The translations under genes were made by a program, and so were the position numbers. A stretch of 64,000 bases of DNA from Coprinellus micaceus (taxonomy: Eukaryota; Basidiomycota; Agaricomycetes; Agaricales; Psathyrellaceae), in contig OX596336.1 in NCBI GenBank assembly GCA_951394405.1, positions 4,650,001 to 4,714,000 of the forward strand, written 5' to 3'. Below the pieces are notes generated by a model, which did not search any database, was not told the DNA's origin, and saw only the letters and a list, made by a program, of their open reading frames with translations. This document shows, one piece after another, positions 44,285 through 56,193 of this stretch. The first letter of the stretch is position 1. Every line of letters begins with the position of its first letter.

Positions 44285-46430
44285 ATGTACAGATACTCCA
44301 ACATCCGTACAGGTTATCGTGCGTCTGCAACGGAGAAGGTACGTAACTTGGCACTGGCACTCCAAACATCCCTATCGGAACACCTCTAAGCATATCTGCT
44401 GGGTCTCGCTTAGCTCGTGCGGTATTGCCGTGAAACGCCAGGAGCCGACCGACGGCACCTCCGCGAAGTTTTAACCAAGGAGGCCGACTTTGACCTCGTC
44501 CTCAAGTTGCTGGGCCGTTTAGACCTCTCCCTCATCCCGGCACACCGTCCCAATCCTGCGGACCCATATACTCAGAATGCCGTTGACGCCGTCCTCGACT
44601 TGGTCTACATAACCATTCTTTTCCAGCCTGGAGCCGATGATAGTCCGCCCATACAATCGTACAAAGCGCGGCTCTATCCCTTGCTTGCTGAACATTGGCC
44701 TGTCATTACTCGATGGCTATCTTTCAGCATAGCACTCACCCAAAACATGGCCGCTCTGTGCTGCTACGGCCTGGACACCATCGTGCGGGGTGCGGTAGCC
44801 GGGGATACGTACCTGGAGGAGATTTCGACTTCAGAGTGCATGATCGCTCTCATATGCGGCATCGTTTGCAAGAAGGATGACACGGCCCCAGGTCGACCAT
44901 ACCATGTCCCACACACGAGACTCAAAGGAGGGTGTGGTGTGACAAGGATACTTTGCAGCTATACCGAAGCAGCCTCGGGATGGAGAGCCTTCCATGACTA
45001 TTTGGCGTCCATCCGGAAGAATGGGAGAACGCATTTCTTCAATTCCATGGTGCAGAGGGTAGCGGAGATGGCTTCGAGTCCCATAACGGACGGGTTTGAA
45101 GGCATGTCGGGAAGTGTGGGCTGGATGACGACGTGGCTTTTCTGTATCGCCCGGAACCCGGTTCTGTGGGGAGAGTTCGTGCATTTAGGAGGTCTATCGG
45201 GTTTTGCCTGTAGTCTAGCTACTATCACCGAGAGAGCCGGGGTTAGTGAGATCGCGGACGAGAAGAGCTGGGTTGGCATTGCCAGGACCCTCTTATTGCT
45301 TTCTGGCTGTCTCACGAGCCGAACCTCCGAGACAGTTCAATTGTGTTCACCTCATCATCATCTTCCGGAACTGGTCAGCGGAGGTTTCTTCCTGGCATGC
45401 GTACGGAAGTGCCTGAAGTACGGTGACTATACCGCTTGTCTTTTGGCCCGTAGGGCTCTCTGGGTGGTCGTCCCTCACCTCTATGTCGCAAAAGTCTTCT
45501 CTGGGTTGCCGCCCACGAGAAAGAAGACGAATGGGTCACGAGGATGAGAAACCCGTCGACGGAACTGGGTGAAGCAGCTTCCGTAGGATTTCGTTGCATG
45601 ATGGCGTTTAGCTCTTTTCATCGCAAGCCCAGGCATGTGAACTTATGCAGCAACATTTCGGTGAGTATTCACCCAACGAAATTGTATCATTGTAACCAAT
45701 CGGGCCTCTTCCAGCACAGTACGGATGGGGTCACTGCGAGTGAGGATGGGAGTATGGAGGTCAAAGGGTGCAGTGGGTGCCACGCAGTTACCTACTGCTC
45801 CGTTGTATGTCAGAAACGGGATTGGGCCATCCACTCTTGGGAATGTTCCATCCTAGCTCAATGCATCAAGCTTGACAGTAGGTCGTCTCTCCGCTTGAGG
45901 TGATGAAAAAATCGTCATGCTGATTCCATCCGTTTCGTAGGCGCAAGGGGTGGTGTGGCCCTTGCGACTCTGAAGGTCAAGCGCGATCAGCTAGGGTTCC
46001 TCGACAGGATGGCGAATGGCGAAGTTCGTGGGCTCCCTTTCCCGGTCGAGGCCAACGTGCACGATCGAGACTCGAGTTTATCGTCTTCTTCGAATACTCC
46101 CCTAGCACACCTGACGGCCTTTGACGTCTACATCAATCCTGTGCAAGATGGCTTGGATACATCCACCCTGGTGAACGCCAAGCGGCTGTTGCACTCACTT
46201 CTGGCCGACGCACATGGGCACCTTGGATTCTAGGAATCCAAGGATGGACCAACCACTGGGGAGGTGAGAGCGGGGAAGTAAGGGCCATTGTTCAAGGGAA
46301 GTTCATGGTTGGACCTGACACTGCTACAGCATCTATACTCTGTTGCATGGGCTACTTGCCAGAAGCTCCAGATGGGGAGAGATTCAGAGTTCTGAGTAGT
46401 ATCTCCACCATACACAATATCCCGGCGGTT
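44285..46430 (+). pseudogene. MYND zinc-finger family gene (locus G), frameshifted
   Basis: Exons 44285-44338 (18 codons, ending ASATEK before GTACGT), 44414-45660, 45715-45877 and from 45941. All splice sites and phases fit the family. Exon 2 is 1247 nt, one base short of a codon multiple; alignment with paralogues puts a one-base deletion near 45495-45505, where AKVFS changes into AAHEKEDEW. The finger is good: CSGC, TYC, SVVC and DWAIHSWEC. Exon 4 starts ARGGVALATLKVKRDQLGFLD but meets TAG at 46231-46233, while the conserved VQGKF block continues downstream in another frame, so the C terminus is also damaged. Two lesions make a pseudogene likely, though the first could be a base-calling error. 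Confidence 0.72.
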
Positions 46431-46740
46431 CCGACGACGCCGCGTAGCCGTATCTAGTTTCACAGCTTTTCTTCCGCTACACGGCCTACCAGCTCGAGAA
46501 GTTTGGTATTTAATGGTATTTCCCACCTGTACGTAGGATGCAAGACCTCGTCGAGTCTATGCCCGCAAGACGAGTAAGAAAGGGGAGGAGTTCATTCGGA
46601 GTTCAGGATGTTAGCGGCTGGTTTTTACGTGGTCTCGTTTGCGGCCTATAAAAATTTAGACGACGCCTTCAATCGATCTCCGTCCGAAGGGGCGCCATAT
46701 TGATAAGTTGAGCCAGAGTGCTTGAGCCTAGAGCCTAGAG
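46431..46740. other. Intergenic, no recognised feature
   Basis: Short spacer between the MYND G remnant and the leader of MYND H; nothing supported. Confidence 0.4.
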
Positions 46741-46931
46741 CGAGTGAGCGCCTAATTTTGCCGAAGCCTCATGCCGCCAATTCGTTCAGTCGGAGTTCGC
46801 GTCGATATCTAGCTTCTCAGTTATCAGTTGTTTGTGCATCTCGCTTCTGCTTCTTACTCCCACCAGTGCTCGAGCTCATCGTCGTCTATAAGCATCCACC
46901 GTGGTACCTCTCCGATCCTGAACGCACTATC

Positions 46932-47245
46932 GTGTCTGGGCGCTCAAATAGACGAGCGGAGGCCCCTAATCGAATGTCAAGTACGGAGAAGGTATGTAGG
47001 AGGGCCCTTATCGCATCTGGCTCATAATCTCTGGCAATTTACCCATAGAACAGCTTCTGGTGCAAAGCTGCAAGTCTCCGACATCCGGGGTTTCACGTCT
47101 TCCAGACGATATCTTCCCTATCATCGTAAAGGAGGCCGACTTCGACTTCGTATCTCGGACTCTGGACAAGTTTGACCTGCGTCTGGTCTCGAGCTCTCAG
47201 AGACAGTCCGTGGGAAACGCGATTAGTGGACGAAGCAGACGGTAA
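46932..47245 (+). pseudogene. MYND gene 5' fragment (locus H)
   Basis: Exon 1 46932-46991 (GTG at the ancestral start, an in-frame ATG at 46974), intron 46992-47053 and the first 63 codons of exon 2 to a stop at 47245. It includes LLVQSC and the family block IVKEADFDFVSRTLDKFDLRL. The remaining 85 percent of the gene is absent. The leader and exon 1 are nearly the same as the orphan 5' end at 27501-27715. Confidence 0.7.
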
Positions 47246-47729
47246 CATTAGCATTCTGGGTTCACGGGGAGGGCCGGCATGAGGAATCTCCTCAAAATCA
47301 AGCGCTGAAGAGGATACTATATGGAAGGAAATGGGGAGCGTAATTTGCTTGGTGCGGTTGTCCAGGGACCTAACACCCTGCGGTGAAATTCGTCTCAAGC
47401 ACAGGCTCAGATGCTGTTCTCGAAGCCGCTGTAATCTTCACAAGCTTCACTAAAAGATCGTCGATCAGGTTTAAACCGCTATGAAGACATGGGTCATGAA
47501 GCGGGCATGTTTTATTTGTAGTGCTTATTCATTCGCATGCCCAATGTGCCCGTCCGCCAATGTAATTAGCTACCTATCTCAGTAGCGGTTTCGAGTAACC
47601 GATAAACTGCTCAAAATAACATGCCCCAATCATTTAGAATCAAGTCGCAGCCCTCCGGTACGGTCGATTAGGCCTATTGCGGCGGCGCATGAGAATAGCT
47701 CCAGGCTCGAGGAGTGAAGCGAACAGGAC
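47246..47729. other. Intergenic, no recognised feature
   Basis: Between the truncated H and the 3' end of I. No resemblance to the missing part of H was found. Confidence 0.4.
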
Positions 47730-49949
47730 TCACACAGTTCGAAAGATACTCCCGACAATCGACCATCCACCATCTCCTTCCCCCCTGGACTCGTATCTCG
47801 CCTTAATAAGAGTCCGGATTGCCAATTCCGGACTGTACCAGAAGTGCCCTTCCACCGCAATAACACTGGGAGAACTCGCGCCAGCCTGTTCCGCTCCTCC
47901 AGATTTCGAACGCCCAACCTGGCCGTCCCAATTTACGTCGGACATGAAGCTTTCGTATCGTGGCTCCCAGTGACCGGCATCGTCTTCTTTACACAGGGGA
48001 ACAGTGTAACAACGAAGGCTATCCTTGAAGACCTCCGTTTCGCCTGCCCATGGCCCCTCCTGGATGCTGCATGGACCCGCGAAGTTGATAACCGGAATGG
48101 GGAGGTGGTGGGGCTGGACCCTGTTGGAAGCTTGGAATAGTTGTATCTGTTGAAGAAGACACGAGCGAGTCTCTGGCTGATTAAGATGATATTGTAATAG
48201 GGTGAGTTGCGAGCGTCTGAGCTCGAAGATGAACTTCGAAGGCCCCAAGTTCCAGGCTACGCGCAGGGATCAACACAGAGTACCTGGATAATTTACACAA
48301 AATACTGACCATTGGCAACGGCAGCCACGTCGATGCACTCGCGGAGATGATATCCAGACCAATCTTCTTTCTGACATTCCTCGGAGCAGTAAGTCACCCA
48401 ACGGCACCGGCCGCAAGTTTTGAGGGGTCGTCCTCCCTGGGGGCTGGCATGTCTCAGGGCGTGCTGTAGGGAAGTCAGCACCAGTAGGTAGGTAAAGCGA
48501 TGCTCACACTGGCATACCTTTGAATTGGAACACAGGCTATCCTGCGCCGGACGAAGGCAGCTTGTATGTGCGGCATGTGACCTCTCTAGCTGGAGCCGAA
48601 ATCCTTTCCACGCCTCGACAGCTGGCGTGGAGACCAATCTACTTGAAGTCACCTCCAAGGTTCTACGCCAATCACCATCCAACCCCCCACTTCCCGTCGC
48701 TGCGGAGACCACCTTGTGGAGGTACAGGTACGGAGTCAAAAGCAAGAGGGGCCGAACCGGACTTCCTTTCGTGATGGACCCTTCTGCGTAAGGTATGCAC
48801 ATCTGGGCGCTACGCAGAATTCCGGCTCTGATCAGTGGGGGAAGCAATTTGGCAGGGTTGGGCGACGTGACCACTGCGATGATGCCGAGATTCCCTGTTA
48901 CGCTGGCGATTCTGCCCCAGGCGCTCTGGTCGTGGATCCCCGCAGACCGTGCTTTTTCTGCGAGCGTTACGACTGCCGATGTGCACCGCGTTATCACTTT
49001 CTCTTGTCGGAGCATGGCGTGAAATCCAGGATTCGATGTGGCTATGGCGAAGAGAGATTCAACGTATAGGGCGACGGTGATTGCCTGGTCGGTAATGCTT
49101 GCGATGTGACTCTTGGCCTCCCCTCCCGCGTGTTCGATACGTCCGACCAACGCCTGAACGATCTTACGTCTACCCCAGCGGCTTTTGCGCGTAAAACTTG
49201 AAAGCATAGCCTGTGTTCCAGCTTCAGAGCTGAAGCAGTGGACGTAAAGCTCGGCAATGAAGCACGTGTCTGTGTCTCCGGGCAACAAAATTCGGTATCG
49301 CCCTGTTGAGAGATCCATTTCCTGGATCAGGATGTAGACCAAATCGCAGGTTACAGGCATACAGGTCATTTCCTCAGCCATTGGGTTATCGTTGATGTGC
49401 GATATGATAGTGAAGAGTGCGTTGACGCAGGATTTGAGCAGGCCGTCCGCTGCATGCGACGACAATTGCGGGACCATTTGAATTAGGTAGGCAACCCATC
49501 CTGTGACTCCAGACCAGTTTTCTAGAAGGAGATCCATGCAGCGCTGGGAATACGACTGGGTGTGCGGTGAGGTGGGTGGTTCCAGGAGTAGTACTTGGAA
49601 GAATCTTGGGAAGGTGCTAATCGCCTCGTTTGCTTTGTTCATGGAGGCGCGTCCGATTTGGTCTCCGAAGTTTATTGGGAGTACAGGGATGAGGTGCTTA
49701 TCAAGGGGCTCCAGGATCTTGATCAACGGGTCGAAGTATTCTTCAATAGCAAGGTATTCTACGACAGCCTGGGCCTGTCGCTTCGGTGCCTTCAGGAGTC
49801 CACCCCCCGCCTCCTTCAGGAGCTTCGAGAGATATAAGAGTGAGTACGCCCTCAAGGCAATGATATTGTGTGCCCACCTTCTGGTATTTCACCTCCTTGG
49901 CTCGTTCTCCACCTCCAGATGCTCGCACACCCCTTCGTATCGACGACAT
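47730..49949 (-). CDS. MYND zinc-finger family protein (locus I), intact
   Basis: Complete minus-strand member and the reference for the family layout. Exons 49949-49893 (19 codons), 49822-48518 (435 codons), 48463-48310 (154 nt) and 48256-47730, joined with phases 0, 0 and 1, give 680 aa; introns are 53-70 nt. Exon 1 is MSSIRRGVRASGGGERAKE. Exon 2 begins LLKEAGGG, then FDPLIKILEPLDKHLIPVLP and NWSGVTGWVAYLIQM. The finger contains C471, C474, C480, C484, H493 and C497 (CGRC, TYC, SEEC, YHLREC). The last exon has ELRRSQLTLLQYHL, HWEPRYESFM and AVEGHFWYSPE. No lesion. Possibly an adaptor or regulator; function unknown. Confidence 0.85.
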
Positions 49950-50451
49950 TGCGAATTCGTCTTCTGCAGTGTTTCCAAGGCAATCAGGAAGCGATAAGAT
50001 TTATTTGCGTTATAATGGGCGTGATATGGTGGTGAAGTAGGCCACCCGTGTTTGGGGGAAGAGCAGGGGGTAAGAACGGGACTGTCACGTTGTAGTAGGG
50101 AAAGAGGCCCAAAAACCACCGAACTGTGTTGGCTTCGAACCACGTGGACTGAAGCGGATAAGCGCCCAATCAGAGAGGGGGTCCCTTCGATAGTCATGAG
50201 GTTCGCAGACCTCGCTGAAAAGGCGACTATAAGACTGGAAGAAGTCATATTTATCTCATTTCTCTCATTCTGCTACATCGTACAGAGGGTTGAACTCATC
50301 CGGCAATCGTCCGACGTATCCACAATGACCGGCGACGCCCCTTTGCTCCGCTCTATGGGCCAAGAATATGACCCGGTACGCCCAAGCTACAGCAGGTAAG
50401 TGTGAGGGAAGTAAAATAGAAGCCGCTGGGGTTTGGCTTCATCTATATTCT
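49950..50451. other. Spacer containing the promoter of MYND I
   Basis: Holds the shared motif at 50158-50169 and the 3' flank of J. No gene supported. Confidence 0.5.
50158..50169 (-). promoter_or_regulatory. Shared GGGCGCT motif upstream of MYND I
   Basis: Minus strand TTGGGCGCTTAT, about 210 bp upstream of the ATG of the intact locus I, in sense orientation. Confidence 0.45.
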
Positions 50452-52761
50452 TCAGTTGCCGGCCCCCCAAAATGGTAACATCGAGACACTGTGGTCCAAC
50501 CGCTTCACTTGTTGGGTTGTTGGATTCTGGAGTAAGGCCTGAACGGACAGACAAATAATCGCAACCACGGATTGAAAGAATCGTATGACCCACATTAGAC
50601 GAAACGCATGTCCCACGATCCTCCACCCTTCAAAGTAGCGCTTGAGCTTTACGAGCGTCTTCATCCCCACACTTGATGTGAACCAGAAGTGCCCCTCGCA
50701 GAGCATGATATTGTCATCGCCCCTCGCCTGTTCCACATATTGAGAGTACCGTGGTTCCCATTCTCCCGCGTGGTCGTCCTTCGTAAACGAAATACTAAAG
50801 GCATGAACCTGCGATTGTCCATCCGCCTCGACAAGAGGCTCCATGACGGTCATAGAGGAGACAAAGAGCACGGGAATGGCGGCGTTGGGCTTAGTTTTGT
50901 TGTTCACTTTCGCCTGCAAAACCTTTGCCAGGTACTCAGGTCTGTTGACAGCATCTTGCAGGTACGCGAGTTGGGACCAGCGAACACTAAAGAGGGTCTT
51001 TGTACTCGTCAAATTGTGTCCTAGGTAATGCAAGTGAGCATACAATCAGCCCCAGAAATAATAGTTACGATGAACGTACCCTTGGCTCGAGCCGCCGCTC
51101 GACGACACTCCCGGTGATGCAAGTTCGCCCAGTCTTCTTGTTGGCATTCTTGGGAGCAGTACGTCACCCAGTGGCACCCGCTACATGCCTTAACTGGGTA
51201 TTCGGCAATGTGACGCTTTTCCCCGTGCTAAGCAGAGTGAGAAGCAGTGGGTCAGCCAAGACGATTGGTCCGCCTCCCAAGGACCACCGCGCACCTTCAT
51301 GTTACTGCATATGCAGACGGACAGTCGGTCTTTGTTGCGATAGGCCGACCATGCACGTATCAGCTCGTTACACACTTTGCGCCAAACCCAGGGGACATCT
51401 ATCCCGTTAATCATTATTGGTGGGGTCTCCAAGAGTTCCCATACGCCGCCACGGTCAATTGTCGCAGAGAGAATCGGTTCGAGGTAAAGATACGGCATGA
51501 GGAGGTCCAGAGCATCGAAGAGGGGGAACTTGGAGTCGGCGCTAGCCCGTCTTCGATGGGAAACACAGAAAAAAGCGGTGTGCAACAAGCCAGCTTGGAC
51601 GAGCGGGGGAATAGCTTCGAGAGGGTTGGGTGATTCGTAGATGGCGACCGAGCCAACTGAGTCGTAGCTTCGGTGAGACTATCCCAGTAGCCCTGCTCAG
51701 CGATCTCCGAGAGATGGACTTCTTCCGCCACCTTCGCGAGAGCCTCAGCGACCTTGGTGAAGACGTTCGCCCTGGAAAGATCCACCCACATAGCTGGTCG
51801 TGTTGTTATCGATGCAATAGCCGTCACGAGCCGCCCAGTGGAAATGGCGGAGCCGACGAGGGATGCTTCGGTGGTGTGGTCGGTTCAACGCCTCGCACGT
51901 CGGATAATAGCATCGCAAACCTCTTGCCTGTGGCGTCCCTGAGCCTGCAGCCAGATGGCAGCGTGGAGTCCACCACTCGCCCTAAACCAGCAGCGATACA
52001 TGACTTCCGTGACGATACAGCGGGCGTTCTCATCAGTGTAGGGCGACAGCATTTCGTATTGCTGTGTCCCCTTTCGGACGTGGGTGGCGAGAGTGACGAG
52101 GAATTCTTGAGTGCAGGGTAGGGAGATGAGCTCGGAGAGCGCTGCGCTCCTGCCCGATTGAAAAATCCCTATCAAAACTTCCGCACAATGTTGAAGCACC
52201 GTCTGTTGCTCGGGGGAGCCGTCGTCCTTCGTAACCGTGACAAGTCCATCGACGTCTTGGGCAATTAGACAAGTCATCCATTTTGCCACCCCTTCCCAGC
52301 GTTCTAGAATCATTTCGACGCACCGTGCCCGGTAGTGCGTCATATCCAGGGCCTCGTGGTGGATGTCGAAAGTCATCGTGAGGAGACTAGCGGCTCGGTA
52401 GACGGCATCTCTGGCCAGATAAACGCGGTCCAACGCGACTGTGTCATTCCGTGTCACGACAAAGGCGGGTACCAGGGAGCCATCGAGCTGGTTTAAGATT
52501 TTCCTCAGCGGAGCGTAGTACTTCTCCTGGCTCATGAAGTTGAGAAAGGCGAGCAGAATCGCTTCAGTAGGCACCTTCCGTAATCTCCCCATGAGCTTGG
52601 TAGTTCAGTGTGCTGTGGGTCAGCGGAAGGGCGGGCGAGGGTGACGCAGACCCGCTCACCGATCCATATTTGGCGTCAAGGTGACAATCGGTTGAACCCT
52701 CTTCGACCACCGGTGGGAGTGGTGCAGGAGTTGAAACCAATAATCTGACCGTCTTCGCCAT
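50452..52761 (-). pseudogene. MYND zinc-finger family gene (locus J), one stop and one frameshift
   Basis: Exons 52761-52660 (34 codons), 52595-51295, 51227-51080 (148 nt) and 51020-50452. Splice sites and phases follow the family. Exon 2 is 1301 nt, not a codon multiple. Lesions: in-frame TGA at 51885-51887 (after IIRRARR) and a frame change near 51650-51665, after which VAIYESPNPLEAIPPLVQAG continues in a different frame. The finger is intact (CSGC, TYC, SQEC, NLHHREC), as is exon 4 (RWSQLAYLQDAV, EWEPRYSQYVEQA, LCEGHFWF). Conserved 3' exons with a damaged middle suggest recent loss. Confidence 0.75.
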
Positions 52762-52932
52762 GGCTAGGTGCTTCTCCAAGTTAGGCGTGCAGCCCGGTGG
52801 GCTGGGGAAGGAGACACTCGTCGTGGAGTTGGGTCAAAAGGCAGCCGCCTGGAGCTTTCGAACTCCGGTTGCCGCGGCGGAGGGGCCGTAGATCAATCCC
52901 CGGCGCCGGCCGTCCGTTGTGGGATTCATCAA

Positions 52933-52945
52933 ATAAGCGCCCGTC
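52933..52945 (-). promoter_or_regulatory. Shared GGGCGCT motif upstream of MYND J
   Basis: Minus strand TGACGGGCGCTTATT, about 175 bp upstream of the J start codon. Confidence 0.45.
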
Positions 52946-52989
52946 AAAGAACTGGCGGGATATCTTGGCATAACGCGATTAAACCTCAT

Positions 52990-54640
52990 TTAACCACCTT
53001 ATTGAATATGGGATCCGAAATGGGATCCGAAATGATGACCGTGCTGGAAATTTCTGCCAATCTGCTCCTTGCGATTGTCACCTCGGGACGGAGCGCACAA
53101 ATGACCGAGCTTGCGTCTCTTCCCCGCACCGTCAACCTGCTGTTCACCTTGCTGTCCCACCTCGACCCGCACACAAAAAGGTTCCAGATATGGCCACCCA
53201 CCACCGACAAGGTTGCCTGTTGCACTATCATCGAACTTCTTCGTGTGTGCTGGTCATTTTCTTTGGGCGTGGATGTGTTTGCATTAGGGCTGAGATCCCG
53301 GAAGAGCCGCACTCGGCGCAAGCTCTTCGTAGCTCTGGTTTGTTGAGCAGGGCAAATCGCTGCCAACGCAGGTGGCATGACCATAGTTGGCTCCGCCATC
53401 TCTGTTGGTCAACTTACACAAGCTGTCACAACCCTCACTCCCAAGATGGATCTCTGGGACGACCTCGCAAAATCGAAACTATATTCTGGCCTGGTGAATG
53501 CCCTCCTCCTCGTCACAGAGAAGGCCCACGCCACGAAGCTTACCGACCAGCGGTGTCAGGCTCACCTCACGTCCGCCACAACCCACTTACCATGGAATAT
53601 CATCAACGATTCGCACAACCTGATCGAATACCTCCCACCGCTCGTCGAATCGGGTCTCACACGCGCCGCGTTCCTCTGCTCCCCTTACCGAGCCAAGCGC
53701 TCACAGGCTTCCAACGCTTTACCGTTCGACGCCCTGGATGTGGTCCAGCCCTATCTATACCTCGAATCGGTCTTCTATGGTGCCGCGGTGTGTGGTATCA
53801 TCAAAGCCAACGAGACTTCCAAGATGGTGAACGGTGGGCCCGTACCGCCAATCTGGCAGCAGGCGGTGATTGAGTTCAACCACATATGGTGGGAGCACGG
53901 TTCGAACAACCGGACCCCAATTTGTATGTGCAGTAATGTCCGAGTACGTACATTTCCGTGCTCTCTGGTGCATAAATCGCCTTGCAACTGCCGTATCGTC
54001 GCCATCCATAGCATGCCGAACGGTATCCCGCCAAGCGTTACGACGTGACAACATGTAGTGGACGTCGACGGGTGACTTATTGCTCGAAGGAGTGCCAAAA
54101 GGAGGACTGAATGAACTTGCATAGGTTCGAGTGCCGTAGAGCAGCTGGCAAAGCTCGAATTAAGTCTCCACCGGGCTCGCTAATCAGTATCACTTACGCT
54201 GACCCACACCAGACCGCCTTCTGGGTGACGCCAAGCTGGTATACATGATCCGTCACTCCCAGCTCGCCTGTCTTCAGGACTGCGTCAACCATCCCAACGA
54301 GCTCGACGCCCTCCTCGAGAAACGTGAATTGGCCAAGACAGACGCAAAACACACGGTCCCAGTCATACCCTTCGCTTCGATGGACGTGGTTTACCAACCC
54401 CATGGCCAGAGCAATGCTCATGTCGGCATATCGCTCAATAAGGTTGATCGTGCAGGCAAATGGGAACCGAGGTATGCACAGTTTGTCAAGGACGCGACAG
54501 GGGACAGCACGACGTTGTTGGCAGAAGGGTATTTTTGGTTTAATAGGACCGCGGCGTTGAATGCCCTCGTGAAGCTGAGATACGATGAAGAAGTGGATTG
54601 TAGCCGCGCACGCGTTTAGATTGATGTAAGTAACGGCGAC
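52990..54640 (+). pseudogene. MYND zinc-finger family gene (locus K), 5' truncated
   Basis: Exon 1 and the first third of exon 2 are absent. Family sequence starts at about 53040 (VLEISANLLLAIVTSGRS) after a duplicated 12-bp ATGGGATCCGAA. Exon 2 has TGA at 53344-53346 where paralogues read GRA or GRI, then continues (MTIVGSAISVGQLTQAV, ALDVVQPYLYLESVF) to CSNVR at 53943. The MYND exon from 54012 starts HAERYPAK; one zinc Cys has become Arg (CSGRR) and the invariant Trp of EDW is TGA at 54108-54110. The splice donor after this exon is lost. Exon 4 (IRHSQLACLQDCVNHPNE, KWEPRYAQFVKDA) shifts frame just before its end. Confidence 0.75.
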
Positions 54641-56193
54641 CGTTCAGGGGCCCGGGGTGTCGGACCTATGCTTACGCCTCCTCCTCCGCTGTAGGCCGTA
54701 TAATATACGGAAAGTCGGAACAGGCGATGATCTCAGAGAAGCCATCGGCGATGAGTTGTACGAGTCACTCGAGGCGCCGAGGCTTTCCCAATGACTAGCC
54801 ATCGATTCCCTTCGTCGATGTCATGGTGCCGTATCATGGGATGCACAGTGGGTTCCTCGAGATTTTGCTTTCCTCGTTCACACCGTTTTCATCAAGGTAC
54901 AAGTGGCCCGACGTGTTCGGCCTTTGATCCAGAAATCGGTGGCCATGGTAACCAGTGCCCGATAAGCGCCCGTCGTTATCGAAGCGCCGAATTGTGCACC
55001 TCCTCAACCAGGGCCAACGCTTGCAGGAAATAAGCCGGTTTCACCTCGAGGTGCGACTCTGTGGGATCATGTCCACGATCATCGATCCTCTCTCGACCGA
55101 CCGCGTTTTATTTTCCTTCAGCTTGATTCACCGTAAGCACTCCTATTGCAGGAGAGCTGCATCAACGCTGACAGATGGAGAGGGGGACCTCGAACAGTCA
55201 ATCACGGTACGTATGATTCTATCCTAAGTACGTATCGCAAAGGTATACTGTTAAGCTCCGTTCTGCTCACCGGTATGGGTGACTGGGAGCTAACTGGCGA
55301 CATACCTCGACTCCACCCATTCGCCGCGTTGACCGAGGACCCCTCCGACCTCTCCTGCATCGCCTTCAAGGCCGATAGCGCTGAGGAGAGCGCGGTTCCG
55401 AATCCCGCGTTCTCCCCATTTTACCCATGCCAAGACTTGGCCAAGACCACTCGTGGGCAGTTACGAGAACATGATGCCCTATTCCAGTCATGAGCGGTGG
55501 CGCCCACTTCCCTCCTCGCCCGTGGCTCCACAATCTTTATCATTTTTACAAGGGCCCAACACGCCTCAGACGAGAGGAGGGACAACTAAGAATGCTGAAC
55601 CTTGACGTGCTAACCCTCACGAGATGAAAATCATTGTAGTTTGGCCTGGTAGCGGTCCTTTGGGGACGGCCACAACGGGCTTTACGACAGCTTCGGGATC
55701 AGTGATCGACGCACAATTGCAAGTCTAATTGGAGGGTAGACGCTCAACGCGTTGTATCAACGGTAGGTCTTTAGATTCCTCACTTCTGTACCTCTGTCCT
55801 TACTAGTTCAAAGCCAATCACCTGTTCGTATGTGGGACGAGCCCTGTGCAGCATTGCCGGGTCATAATCGGGAGAGGAGGGAACGAGGACGAAGGGTTCG
55901 ATGGGTATCATAACACGGCATTCATTTGAGTGGCGTCCAATGCGCCGTTGCCCATCTCAATTTGATTTGATTGACAGGGTTCCCGCTACTTTAGTAGAGG
56001 GTATACCGGTGCTGAAATCTGCCCCAAGCCAATCGATGTAAAACCAGGGCCAGTGGGAATTACTTGCTTGATATATCTACTTTTAGGGCCGTGTCGGACC
56101 GATTGCTCAAAATAGATTAGCCACGCGTCCAACGCGTCTTGTCCGCTCCTACGTCTTGGTCGTGTCTTCAACTGTAACCACATCGATCAAGAC
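54641..56193. other. Spacer between MYND K and the Helitron
   Basis: Coding-like scraps (for example FVDVMVPYHGMHSGFLEILL near 54815-54875 and a frame ending at 55493) do not join into a recognisable gene. An inverted ATAAGCGCCCGTCG copy of the shared motif lies at 54962-54975. The left end of the Helitron must lie in or before this stretch but could not be fixed. Confidence 0.4.

Noticed and set aside
51190..51827. Two overlapping minus-strand ORFs as independent genes
   Set aside because: Together they are exon 2 of MYND J divided by a frame change.
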